The notes under the pieces: model-generated
Seen by the model: only the letters and a program-made list of their open reading frames with translations
Databases searched by the model: none
What the model was told of the DNA's origin: nothing
Part shown: one piece after another, positions 1 through 6,488 of the stretch
How positions within the stretch are numbered: the first letter of the stretch is position 1
Layout of the letters: the number at the start of each line of letters is the position of its first letter
Made by a program: the position numbers and the translations under genes
Source of the DNA: JBFHQE01 sp041592335
Lineage (GTDB): Bacteria; Pseudomonadota; Gammaproteobacteria; Thiohalobacterales; Thiohalobacteraceae
Assembly (NCBI GenBank): GCA_041592335.1
Contig: JBFHQE010000029.1
Location: 1 to 26,477, forward strand
DNA length: 26,477 nt
Direction of reading: 5' to 3'

Positions 1-58
1 ACTATCAACTTGCTGCGTTCGAAGACGCGCATATATAAGTAATAAAAATGGAGTTAAA

Positions 59-643
59 ATGAAATATTTTAAATCGAAAGCCGCATATTTTTTCTGTATT
101 GGTTTAATTCCTTCTATAGCGTTCGCCGGGCTTGATTCTGCTGCTGTTGTGTTCAAATCGGGTAATTGGTCAGTACATCGAGACAAAGACGCAATGACTG
201 ACGAAATATCCTGTACCGGTATTTATAAAGATGATTATGCTATTCAGCTTGTCGATGATGCTTTATACATTAAAGTCCGAGGTGGGGTTAAGACTGTCAA
301 GCTTCGGTATGGTGAACAATCGCCAGAAGGAATGCGTCTAGCCGATGATATGGAGAAGAAAATAGGTGTAATTGTTATTGATGACGCCGAGTTTACCAAG
401 CTACTCGCTTCTAATAGATTAAGGGCGCAAGTACTTACTGTGCTTGATAGTGTAAATAATTATGACATTAGTCTCGCAGGGGTTACAGAGGCTGTAAAAA
501 ATATTCGTTCCGGCTGCCCGGATCAATCGGTTAGTGAAAATTCACTAAAAGCACCTATTTTATGTGGTGATAAGATTATAGAAAGACTGAAAGCAAAAAA
601 AGTATCCGATGAGGTTATTGAATATGCTTGTTCGGCTTACTAA
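59..643 (+). CDS. Hypothetical exported protein
   Basis: Unrecognised protein of 194 residues. The first 23 residues look like a Sec signal peptide: Lys at positions 2, 5 and 7, a hydrophobic core, and a likely cut after a Phe-Ala pair, so the mature protein is probably periplasmic. The mature part has Cys at about 52, 153, 168 and 191, with a C-terminal helical-looking segment that ends in a Cys-Ser-Ala-Tyr tail. The start is chosen because GGAG lies at 50-53, five bases upstream, and the signal peptide begins exactly there; the frame is open further upstream to the window edge but encodes no plausible leader. Base composition is AT-rich compared with everything after 1560, and the next two genes share this, suggesting an acquired block. 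No function is assigned. Confidence 0.7.
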   Translation: MKYFKSKAAYFFCIGLIPSIAFAGLDSAAVVFKSGNWSVHRDKDAMTDEISCTGIYKDDYAIQLVDDALYIKVRGGVKTVKLRYGEQSPEGMRLADDMEKKIGVIVIDDAEFTKLLASNRLRAQVLTVLDSVNNYDISLAGVTEAVKNIRSGCPDQSVSENSLKAPILCGDKIIERLKAKKVSDEVIEYACSAY

Positions 644-740
644 TTAAAGTCTGACTGAAACATGAAATTTTGCTAATGAATAATAATTGGATTTCTATTT
701 TATGATTTTTAACTGCAATATGAATGAGGGGGTTGGCTTA

Positions 741-1040
741 ATGAAAAAGTTTATTATGTGTGTATTAATTGCTATAAGTTATCCCGTATTTGCTGGTGAT
801 GATGTCAAACAAGAAATTATTCAGAGATGTAAATCTCAAATGGGGGATTACGGAGCCTCAATGGTTAAAGCTTGTGTGGATCAAGACATCGAAGCGTTAG
901 TGGCCTTAAATGAATATCATGAAAAGCATAAAAGTATTATTAGTCGTTGTTACTCGCAAATGAAGGATTATGGCTATGCAATGATAAAAGCATGTGCGGA
1001 TCAAGATATAGAGGCTGAGGAAGCTCTTAGTCGATACTAA
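741..1040 (+). CDS. Small exported protein made of two tandem Cys-containing repeats
   Basis: Protein of 99 residues with a signal peptide (about residues 1-18, ending Val-Phe-Ala) followed by two consecutive copies of a unit of about 36 residues, roughly 24-59 and 64-99. Aligned over 34 positions the copies match at 23. The shared core is Arg-Cys-x-Ser-Gln-Met-x-Asp-Tyr-Gly and then Lys-Ala-Cys-x-Asp-Gln-Asp-Ile-Glu-Ala. Each copy has two Cys 15 residues apart (30/45 and 70/85), well suited to one disulfide per unit in the periplasm. An upstream in-frame ATG at 687 is rejected because the ATG at 741 is preceded by a GAGGGGG ribosome site and starts a clean signal peptide. I recall similar repeat units in short uncharacterised proteins of marine gammaproteobacteria, but know no function. 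Confidence 0.8.
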   Translation: MKKFIMCVLIAISYPVFAGDDVKQEIIQRCKSQMGDYGASMVKACVDQDIEALVALNEYHEKHKSIISRCYSQMKDYGYAMIKACADQDIEAEEALSRY

Positions 1041-1064
1041 GTACTACAATTCAAGGATTATAAT

Positions 1065-1376
1065 ATGAGAAAAATAGTTGTATTGGTTGTTGTGAGTTTA
1101 CTTTTTGGTGTGCTTGTATCGCAAACCACATTGTTTATAGTGCAGCCGATAGGCGCCGTTCCTGAGGGGCGTACATTATTAATTCTTCGCATGAATAAAA
1201 CAAAATTTATTGATAGTGCTGACGCAATGTGCGAAAGAGAGATTGGGGGTGTGAGTTTATTTTGCCGCGGCATGATGATGGCCGCAATTTCTAAAAAAGG
1301 CACTATATTGGCAAGGCTTCCATATAGTGATTTCCTTTATAACATCTCAACCAATGGAAAATCATACGAAAGGTAG
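1065..1376 (+). CDS. Hypothetical small membrane-anchored protein
   Basis: Protein of 103 residues, not recognised. Residues 4-24 form one strongly hydrophobic segment after an Met-Arg-Lys start, so it is either a signal anchor or an uncleaved leader; the remaining 80 residues would face the periplasm. Two Cys at about 56 and 67 could pair. An AAGGA ribosome site at 1053-1057 lies seven bases before the ATG, which supports this start. It follows the repeat protein by 24 bases in the same direction and shares its AT-rich composition, so the two are probably co-transcribed. The opposite-strand frame across this stretch is longer than expected but has no ribosome site or recognisable content, and I treat it as a shadow. 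Confidence 0.6.
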   Translation: MRKIVVLVVVSLLFGVLVSQTTLFIVQPIGAVPEGRTLLILRMNKTKFIDSADAMCEREIGGVSLFCRGMMMAAISKKGTILARLPYSDFLYNISTNGKSYER

Positions 1377-1542
1377 TCTGAATTCTCTATATTCGTTGCA
1401 AATCTGTGCAAATTTGGGCCAGAACACAGATTACTCTAATATTCTTTTTGCACGGTAAACCAAATGCTCCAACTCCGCCCAAACTGTGAATGCTGCAACA
1501 AAGATTCCCCACCGGATTAAACGGAAGCCCGTATCTGTACGT

Positions 1543-1548
1543 TATAAT
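1543..1548 (+). promoter_or_regulatory. Candidate -10 box before the YqaA-like gene
   Basis: A perfect TATAAT lies 31 bases before the ATG at 1580. No good -35 element is visible at 16-18 bases upstream, so this is only a candidate. The 203-base stretch 1377-1579 otherwise shows no gene, no convincing terminator and no tRNA. It marks the composition change from the AT-rich block on the left to the GC-richer genome on the right. Confidence 0.3.
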
Positions 1549-1579
1549 CCCCACCCTCGACTCTAACTGTTAGCCATTA

Positions 1580-2020
1580 ATGGAAAACCTCATCGAACTC
1601 GGCCTTATCGGCCTCTTCATCGCCGCATTTCTCGCCGCCACAATCCTCCCCCTAAGCTCCGAACTCGTCCTCGGCGCTTTACTGCTGACCGACTATTCCC
1701 CAGCAACCCTTATCACCATCGCCACAATCGGCAACGTCCTCGGCTCTATCACCAACTACGCACTCGGCTACTGGGCCAGCCTGGGCGTCATCAAAAAATG
1801 GCTGAGAATGTCAGAAGACGAATTCGTCAAAGCCGAACAACGCTTCACGAAATACGGCATAGCCTCGCTGTTTTTCGCCTGGGTCCCGGTTATCGGCGAC
1901 GCCTTAACCGTCATGGCCGGTATACTGCGTATCCGCTTCTTCTGGTTTGTGATCCTGGTCACTGCCGGAAAACTAATGCGTTACCTCGTTTTCAGTTACA
2001 TGACACTGCAAGCGCTATAG
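1580..2020 (+). CDS. YqaA/DedA-family inner-membrane protein
   Basis: Polytopic protein of 146 residues, the usual length of the YqaA branch of the DedA (SNARE-associated, VTT-domain) superfamily. Hydrophobic segments lie at about 6-34, 40-62, 92-113 and 118-142. Two family landmarks are visible: Gly-Asn-Val-Leu-Gly-Ser near residue 54, and a Phe-x-Lys-Tyr-Gly stretch leading into Trp-Val-Pro-Val-Ile-Gly-Asp near 105. DedA relatives are implicated in flipping undecaprenyl phosphate or phospholipids, but the YqaA branch is not functionally resolved, so the substrate is unknown. The start lies close behind a TATAAT box and has no strong ribosome site. The next gene is 79 bases downstream and has its own good ribosome site. 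Confidence 0.85.
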   Translation: MENLIELGLIGLFIAAFLAATILPLSSELVLGALLLTDYSPATLITIATIGNVLGSITNYALGYWASLGVIKKWLRMSEDEFVKAEQRFTKYGIASLFFAWVPVIGDALTVMAGILRIRFFWFVILVTAGKLMRYLVFSYMTLQAL

Positions 2021-2063
2021 TAAAAACCCGGCCGGATGATCACAGCGCCAGCCAATATCGGAC

Positions 2064-2069
2064 TATAAT
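2064..2069 (+). promoter_or_regulatory. Candidate -10 box before the double-thioredoxin gene
   Basis: TATAAT occurs 30 bases before the ATG at 2100. The matching -35 is weak. A consensus AGGAGG ribosome site at 2088-2093, six bases before the ATG, fixes the start of the downstream gene firmly. Confidence 0.3.
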
Positions 2070-2099
2070 AAGCACCACCCGGTACTCAGGAGGCGTTCC

Positions 2100-3128
2100 A
2101 TGCCCGCAAGGCTTATCAACCCACTTATTCTTGTTACCTTTCTGCTCTGGTCAGCCCTGGCATCGGCCGCAGGCAATTCCCGCGTCGTCTATCCCGACTG
2201 GTTTAAGCCCAACCTGTACGACCTCCAGGGCGATTTGCAGGAAGCGCGTGACTCCGGCAAAAAAGGCATCATGGTCTTCTTCAGCGCGTCGACCTGCAGC
2301 TATTGCATGGCCATTATCGAAAAGGCATTCAAGCAACAGGATATCGTGCAACGCCTGAACCAGCATTACGATGTCATTGGCCTGGACGTCTTCAGCGACA
2401 ACGAGATCATCGATATCCACGGCAACACGCACTGGACCAAGGAATTCGCTGTCGTGGCTAAAGCCACCTTTACCCCCACGATGATTTTCTACGGTATCGA
2501 TGGAAAGATTCAATTGCGCCTGCTGGGTTACCAGTCGCCGGAAAAAATGCGCGCCGTGCTGAGCTACCTGGAGACCGACAACTATACGAGGATGAGCCTG
2601 CGCCAGTTTATCGAGCAAGGTAAAATCAGCACCAAACCCGCAGCCTCCACACCGCCCAGCCAGGACCTGGACCTGCGCAAAAGCACCGACCGGCAGATGA
2701 TGCTGGTCTATGAGTCGGATGACTGCAGCAAGTGTCAGTTGCTGCGTGACATGCTCAAGGCTGATGTGTTGCAGCCCTATATGCCGCACCTGGATATCGC
2801 CTTTGTCAGTGGCAGCGACACCGCAAGCCGGATTACCACGCCTGATGGCGAACAACTGGACGGCAAGGCCTGGGCCGATCGGCTGGGTTTAATCTACAGC
2901 CCGGCAATGGTGTTTTACAGTGCAGGCAAGGAGGTGTTGCGCGTCGATACCGATATTCTTCTGGACAAGGAGGGCGACACTGTTACGCCTGATGATGTGC
3001 ATGTTCTCGATAACATCCGCGCACGCCTGCAGTATGTCACTGAAAGAGGCTACGAATCCTTACCGCAATTCCAGCGCTGGCGTGCGCAACAGAAACAGAA
3101 CGCGAGTGTAAATCCGCAAACGGAATAG
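2100..3128 (+). CDS. Periplasmic protein with two thioredoxin-like domains
   Basis: Protein of 342 residues with a signal peptide (about 1-24) and two successive thioredoxin folds. The first, about residues 40-160, carries Cys-Ser-Tyr-Cys at 66-69 and a likely cis-Pro in Phe-Thr-Pro-Thr near 126. The second, about 190-315, carries Cys-Ser-Lys-Cys at 209-212 and a Ser-Pro-Ala-Met cis-Pro site near 268. Both CxxC pairs are intact, so both domains could do thiol-disulfide exchange. The first domain resembles thioredoxin-related proteins such as SoxW and the gamma domain of DsbD, which work on periplasmic cysteines or c-type cytochromes. The linker (about 175-190) is rich in Pro, Ser and Thr. The precise partner is unknown. 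AGGAGG at 2088-2093 confirms the start. Confidence 0.85.
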   Translation: MPARLINPLILVTFLLWSALASAAGNSRVVYPDWFKPNLYDLQGDLQEARDSGKKGIMVFFSASTCSYCMAIIEKAFKQQDIVQRLNQHYDVIGLDVFSDNEIIDIHGNTHWTKEFAVVAKATFTPTMIFYGIDGKIQLRLLGYQSPEKMRAVLSYLETDNYTRMSLRQFIEQGKISTKPAASTPPSQDLDLRKSTDRQMMLVYESDDCSKCQLLRDMLKADVLQPYMPHLDIAFVSGSDTASRITTPDGEQLDGKAWADRLGLIYSPAMVFYSAGKEVLRVDTDILLDKEGDTVTPDDVHVLDNIRARLQYVTERGYESLPQFQRWRAQQKQNASVNPQTE

Positions 3129-3151
3129 TGTAAGAGGTCAAAGTCGAGTCG

Positions 3152-3553
3152 GTGATTTTCAAACTAATTCTCAAGGCCCTTGCCATCTGGCTTCTTATCC
3201 TGATGCTCGCCATCCTCAATGGCCTGTTCAGGGAATACGTCCTGCTTGACCTATTGAGTATCGTACCGGGTATGATCCTGAGCGGTATCATCCTCAGTAG
3301 CCTGATATACGCCACTACCTATCTACTGTTGCCCTGGCTGAACACCCGGGCACCGACGCGATTAATCGCTGTTGGCATCGGCTGGTTGCTGTTAACACTG
3401 ATCTTTGAATTCTCGTTTGGCCTGCTGCAGGGCAAACCGCTGGACGATATCCTGGCCGCCTATCGCTTCACGGATGGAAATATCTGGCCGCTGGTGTTGC
3501 TGGTGACAGCACTATCGCCCTGGCTGGCGGCCCGGATCAGAGGATGGATATAA
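3152..3553 (+). CDS. Small four-helix integral membrane protein
   Basis: Protein of 133 residues with four hydrophobic segments, at about 4-24, 34-66, 72-92 and 110-130. The loop between segments three and four contains a short charged stretch, Asp-Asp at about 101-102. I do not recognise a catalytic motif; it looks like one of the small uncharacterised inner-membrane protein families. The start is GTG: it gives the first helix its full length, with GAGG at 3134-3137 as a distant ribosome site, and the only downstream ATG would cut into the first helix. It begins 23 bases after the double-thioredoxin gene and its end overlaps the acetyltransferase gene by 10 bases, so the three are likely one unit. 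Confidence 0.65.
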   Translation: MIFKLILKALAIWLLILMLAILNGLFREYVLLDLLSIVPGMILSGIILSSLIYATTYLLLPWLNTRAPTRLIAVGIGWLLLTLIFEFSFGLLQGKPLDDILAAYRFTDGNIWPLVLLVTALSPWLAARIRGWI

Positions 3554-3972
3554 TAACCCCCGCACAAGAAGCTGACTTGCCCATCCTCTGCGAGATTTTC
3601 AACGAGGCACGTGACGATAACGGCGCTTTCCCGAAAGACGTTTATGATATCGATGCCTTCAGGAAAGTAATCGAGGGCGAAGCGGTTCTGGTGGCACGCG
3701 TCGCTGACAAGATCGCTGGATTTGCTTCCGTTTGGGAGGCCGACACCTTTTTGCATCACCTGTTCGTATCGCCTCACTATCAACGACAGGGTATCGGCAG
3801 CGCACTTATCGATCACTGTATCAAACTGTTCGGTCTGCCAATGGCGTTAAAGTGCGTTGAAGCCAACACCGAGGCTTGCCGGTTTTATGAGCGCAGGGGC
3901 TGGCGCAATTCAGCCACGGCAGAAGGTCCGGAAGGGCGCTATATTCTGTATGTTCGCGAATTAAGCACATAG
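3544..3972 (+). CDS. GNAT-family N-acetyltransferase
   Basis: Protein of 142 residues, a typical single-domain GNAT enzyme that transfers acetyl from acetyl-CoA to an amine. The acetyl-CoA-binding motif A is clear: beta strand Leu-His-His-Leu-Phe-Val (about 70-75), then Gln-Arg-Gln-Gly-Ile-Gly at 80-85. Motif B follows as Ala-Cys-Arg-Phe-Tyr-Glu-Arg-Arg-Gly-Trp at 111-120, with the Tyr that usually acts as general acid. The substrate cannot be deduced. Its start lies inside the end of the membrane protein gene (10-base overlap), which argues for translational coupling. A 91-base gap with a strong promoter separates it from the toxin gene. Confidence 0.88.
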   Translation: MDIITPAQEADLPILCEIFNEARDDNGAFPKDVYDIDAFRKVIEGEAVLVARVADKIAGFASVWEADTFLHHLFVSPHYQRQGIGSALIDHCIKLFGLPMALKCVEANTEACRFYERRGWRNSATAEGPEGRYILYVRELST

Positions 3973-4026
3973 TCGGGTGGGCAACTCCCTGTCGCCGCAA
4001 CGCCTGAAATGAATTACTGACCACTC

Positions 4027-4054
4027 TTGACATACCATAAAGCATATATATACT
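4027..4054 (+). promoter_or_regulatory. Strong sigma70-type promoter of the toxin-antitoxin pair
   Basis: A perfect TTGACA at 4027-4032 is followed, after 16 bases, by TATACT at 4049-4054. Transcription would start around 4060-4062, only a few bases before the toxin ATG at 4064, so the message would be leaderless or nearly so. An imperfect inverted repeat (CATAAAGC at 4036-4043, GCTATG at 4061-4066) brackets the -10 and could be the antitoxin's operator; that part is weak. Confidence 0.65.
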
Positions 4055-4063
4055 AAATAAGCT

Positions 4064-4345
4064 ATGTGGGAAGTCTATGAGCACAGGAATGCTGCTAAAC
4101 AGCTTGAGTCGCTGCCGGTCGACGTGCTCAAACGGTATGAAAAATGGAAAGATATCGTATCGATTAGTGGTCCTGAAGGGCTTAAGCAGATTAAAGGCTT
4201 CAGAGATGAGCCACTTCGTGGTGAATGGAAAGGATACCGTTCGTCTCGTCTTAATATTCAATATCGCGTCATCTACAAGATCGAGAAGGAGCTTGTTCTA
4301 GTAAAGGTGGTTAGCGTGACTCCGCACGATTATCGGAGGAAGTGA
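4064..4345 (+). CDS. RelE/HigB-family type II toxin
   Basis: Protein of 93 residues, the normal size for RelE/ParE-superfamily toxins, which cut mRNA on the ribosome (RelE/HigB) or block gyrase (ParE). The C-terminal half shows the family pattern: Gly-Phe-Arg-Asp-Glu near 45, Leu-Arg-Gly-Glu-Trp near 51, Arg-Leu-Asn-Ile-Gln-Tyr-Arg-Val-Ile near 62, and a final Pro-His-Asp-Tyr-Arg-Arg-Lys whose basic residues would contact RNA. The pattern favours the HigB/RelE RNase side over ParE. The toxin precedes its antitoxin by one base, the HigBA order. No Shine-Dalgarno site is visible before the ATG and the promoter ends a few bases upstream, so it is probably translated from a leaderless message. 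Confidence 0.9.
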   Translation: MWEVYEHRNAAKQLESLPVDVLKRYEKWKDIVSISGPEGLKQIKGFRDEPLRGEWKGYRSSRLNIQYRVIYKIEKELVLVKVVSVTPHDYRRK

Positions 4346-4346
4346 A

Positions 4347-4607
4347 ATGAAAAACTACCGTAAAGCTAAAAAGTTAGTTGATGTTTCTGTCGGTGAATCC
4401 GTGCGGATTCTTCGTGAGCTACAGGAAATGAGTCAAAACGAACTTGCTGAAGTGACTGGTATCCCGCAATCCACTATCTCTGCTATTGAAAATGATCGCG
4501 TTAATCTGGGAGTAGAGCGGGCCAAGATACTAGCCCGCGCTTTGAAGTGCCATCCGGCAGTTCTGGTGTTCCCAGGTTGGGATGTTGAGCAGGAATCCGC
4601 AGCGTAA
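4347..4607 (+). CDS. XRE-family HigA-type antitoxin
   Basis: Protein of 86 residues with a helix-turn-helix of the Cro/CI (XRE) type at about residues 20-70; the recognition region reads Gly-Ile-Pro-Gln-Ser-Thr-Ile-Ser-Ala-Ile-Glu near 38-48. It should bind and neutralise the upstream toxin and repress the shared promoter. A GGAGG ribosome site at 4335-4339, within the end of the toxin gene, precedes the ATG by seven bases; the one-base gap suggests coupled translation. This good ribosome site contrasts with the missing one of the toxin, which would favour antitoxin excess. The gene ends only nine bases from the oppositely oriented potD. Confidence 0.9.
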   Translation: MKNYRKAKKLVDVSVGESVRILRELQEMSQNELAEVTGIPQSTISAIENDRVNLGVERAKILARALKCHPAVLVFPGWDVEQESAA

Positions 4608-4616
4608 GCTAGCGTA

Positions 4617-5651
4617 TTACTGACCGCTTTTCAGTTTTTCCCAGTAATCATTCATCAGTGCATTGGCTTCTTCACCAATGTCTTCCTGAAACTCACCGGC
4701 ATTTATGACTTCCGCCGACGGGAAGATAATCGGATTCTGGCGAGTCTCTTCATCCAGCAGATCCCGCGCGGTCAGGTTGGGCGTGGCGTAACCGATTTCT
4801 TCCACTGCCTGTTTGGCGATTTCCGGGCGCAGCATGAAGTCGAGAAACTTGTGCGCGTTCTCGACATTTGCCGCACCGAATGGAATAACGAAGCTGTCAA
4901 TCCAGAAGCTGGCGCCTTCGCTGGGGTAAATGTACTGGATGGCCGGGTTTTCTTCCTGGGCCATGTAGGCTTCGCCGCTCCAGACCGTGCCGACCGATAC
5001 ATCTCCCGCCAGCAGGGGCTCGCGCGGCGCATCTACGTTGAACACCAGCACGTTCGGCATCAGTTCCCTGAGCTTTTCATAGGCCTTTTTGATCTCGGCG
5101 GGATCGGTAGTATTGGTCGACACGCCATTGATCTTGTAGGCCATGTGGAACACTTCGCGCACGTCATCGAGTATTAACAACTGGTTTTTCCATTTTGGAT
5201 CCCAGAGATCGGCGAAGCTGGAAACGCTGGCAGGATCGACGTTGTCGGTGTTGACCGCGATGGAAGAGCTGCCCCAGAGATAGGGGATACTGTACTCGTT
5301 ACTTGGATCGAAAGGCTTGTTGAGCAGGTCTGGGTCCAGGTGTTTGAAGTTGCTTAACTTGCTCTGATCAATCGGCTGGATCAGGCCGTCCTTGCGCATC
5401 AGCGACACCAGGTAGGTGGAGGGCACGACGATGTCATAGCCCTTGCCTTTCTGCAGCTTGAGCTTGGCGTACATGGTCGCGTTATTGTCATAGGTCGAGT
5501 ACTCGACCTCGATACCGGTTTCCTCGGTGAACTGTTCCAGCACCCCTTCCGGGATGTACTCGGCCCAGTTGTAGACAACGACCTTGCCATCCGCGACAGC
5601 AGCGGCAGAGAGAAGGCATAACAGGGAGCTAACGAGTGGACGCAGTGTCAT
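4617..5651 (-). CDS. potD: Spermidine/putrescine ABC transporter, periplasmic binding protein PotD
   Basis: Protein of 344 residues (E. coli PotD is 348). A signal peptide occupies about 1-21. Polyamine-pocket residues known from PotD are conserved in place: Trp and Tyr in Tyr-Asn-Trp-Ala-Glu-Tyr, the Pro-Ser-Thr-Tyr segment, Asp and Glu in Asp-Asp-Val-Arg-Glu-Val-Phe, Trp in Val-Trp-Ser-Gly-Glu, Trp-Ile-Asp, Gly-Tyr-Ala-Thr-Pro-Asn, and Gln in Glu-Phe-Gln-Glu-Asp. A start 21 codons upstream is rejected because the ATG at 5651 begins the signal peptide and has GGAG about nine bases before it. It is the last gene of potABCD, separated from potC by 66 bases, longer than the other junctions. The pocket favours spermidine, though putrescine cannot be excluded. 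Confidence 0.95.
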   Translation of the reverse strand: MTLRPLVSSLLCLLSAAAVADGKVVVYNWAEYIPEGVLEQFTEETGIEVEYSTYDNNATMYAKLKLQKGKGYDIVVPSTYLVSLMRKDGLIQPIDQSKLSNFKHLDPDLLNKPFDPSNEYSIPYLWGSSSIAVNTDNVDPASVSSFADLWDPKWKNQLLILDDVREVFHMAYKINGVSTNTTDPAEIKKAYEKLRELMPNVLVFNVDAPREPLLAGDVSVGTVWSGEAYMAQEENPAIQYIYPSEGASFWIDSFVIPFGAANVENAHKFLDFMLRPEIAKQAVEEIGYATPNLTARDLLDEETRQNPIIFPSAEVINAGEFQEDIGEEANALMNDYWEKLKSGQ

Positions 5652-5717
5652 GGCAGAACTCCGGTGAGTGTAAGAATAAAGCGGGATAGTAAGGTCAAAG
5701 TTCGCTTGCGACAATCA

Positions 5718-6488
5718 TCATTTGCGGCGCATGCGCCCAAGCAGCGCCGCGACCATGACCAGTATCAATGAGAGGGCCAGCAGTAGGGTGGCCAGCACGT
5801 TCACTTCCGGCGAAACGCCGACCTTGACCATGGAATAGACGCGGATCGGCAGGATCTCGAAACCGGGGCCGGTGACGAAGGTGCTGATGATGACGTCGTC
5901 CAGCGACAGGGTGAAACTCAGCAACCAGCCGGCGATAACCGCGGGCATCACCAGTGGCAGCACAATGGTACGGAAACTGCGCCATTCACCCGCACCAAGA
6001 TCGCGCGCCGCCTCCAGCAGGTTGCGGTCGAAACCTTTCAGTTGCGCGTACACGGTGATGACCACGAACGGCAGGCAGAAGGTGATGTGCGAAATCAGCA
6101 AGGACCAGAAGCCGAGGTGAATGCCGAGCACGATGAAGATCACCAGGAAGGTGATGGCCAGTACGATATCCGGCGACATCAGCACCACGAACAACAGTCC
6201 GGCGGCCAGCTTCTTCATGTGGAACTGGTAGCGGTACACCGCCAGCGCCATCAGGGTGCCGATGACAGTGGCGGCGGAAGCGGCCAGGGTCGCAATCAGC
6301 AGGGAATTGGTAAAGGCCTGCATCAGCGCATCGTTGTGCCAGAGTTTTTCATACCAGCGCAGCGAAAAACCTTTCCACTCGAAGCCGTATTTCGATTCGT
6401 TGAAGGAGTTGATGACCAGGATGGCGATCGGCAGGTAAAGGTAGACAAAGACCAGGCCAACCAGGCTCCACTTAAAGGGCGTTATCAT
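5718..6488 (-). CDS. potC: Spermidine/putrescine ABC transporter permease PotC
   Basis: Inner-membrane permease of 256 residues with six hydrophobic segments, matching PotC (about 264 in E. coli). The cytoplasmic EAA loop that docks on the ATPase is clear at about 159-178: Glu-Ala-Ala-Arg-Asp-Leu-Gly-Ala-Gly. The start is placed at 6488 rather than at an ATG 14 codons earlier, because the extra residues are polar, lie inside potB, and the chosen ATG is preceded by GAGGG and followed at once by the first membrane helix. The gene overlaps the end of potB by 17 bases. Together with PotB it forms the transmembrane channel for polyamine import. Confidence 0.94.
   Translation of the reverse strand: MITPFKWSLVGLVFVYLYLPIAILVINSFNESKYGFEWKGFSLRWYEKLWHNDALMQAFTNSLLIATLAASAATVIGTLMALAVYRYQFHMKKLAAGLLFVVLMSPDIVLAITFLVIFIVLGIHLGFWSLLISHITFCLPFVVITVYAQLKGFDRNLLEAARDLGAGEWRSFRTIVLPLVMPAVIAGWLLSFTLSLDDVIISTFVTGPGFEILPIRVYSMVKVGVSPEVNVLATLLLALSLILVMVAALLGRMRRK

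Noticed and set aside
1..42. Short frames ending at 38 and 42 that could be the tail of a gene entering from the left
   Set aside because: Two frames are equally open and only 11-13 codons are inside the window, so no choice or identity can be supported.
1377..1579. Possible integron attC site (CTAACTGTTAG palindrome near 1563) linking the small exported genes as cassettes
   Set aside because: No GTTRRRY core, no paired R/L boxes and no similar sites between the other small genes.
1798..2358. Long + strand frame overlapping the YqaA-like and thioredoxin-like genes
   Set aside because: It spans two well-supported genes in another frame and has no coding character, domain or ribosome site.
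5652..5717. A separate promoter for potD in the 66-base potC-potD gap (TTGACC is present)
   Set aside because: No good -10 lies at the right distance; the gap could equally hold an RNA-processing site.
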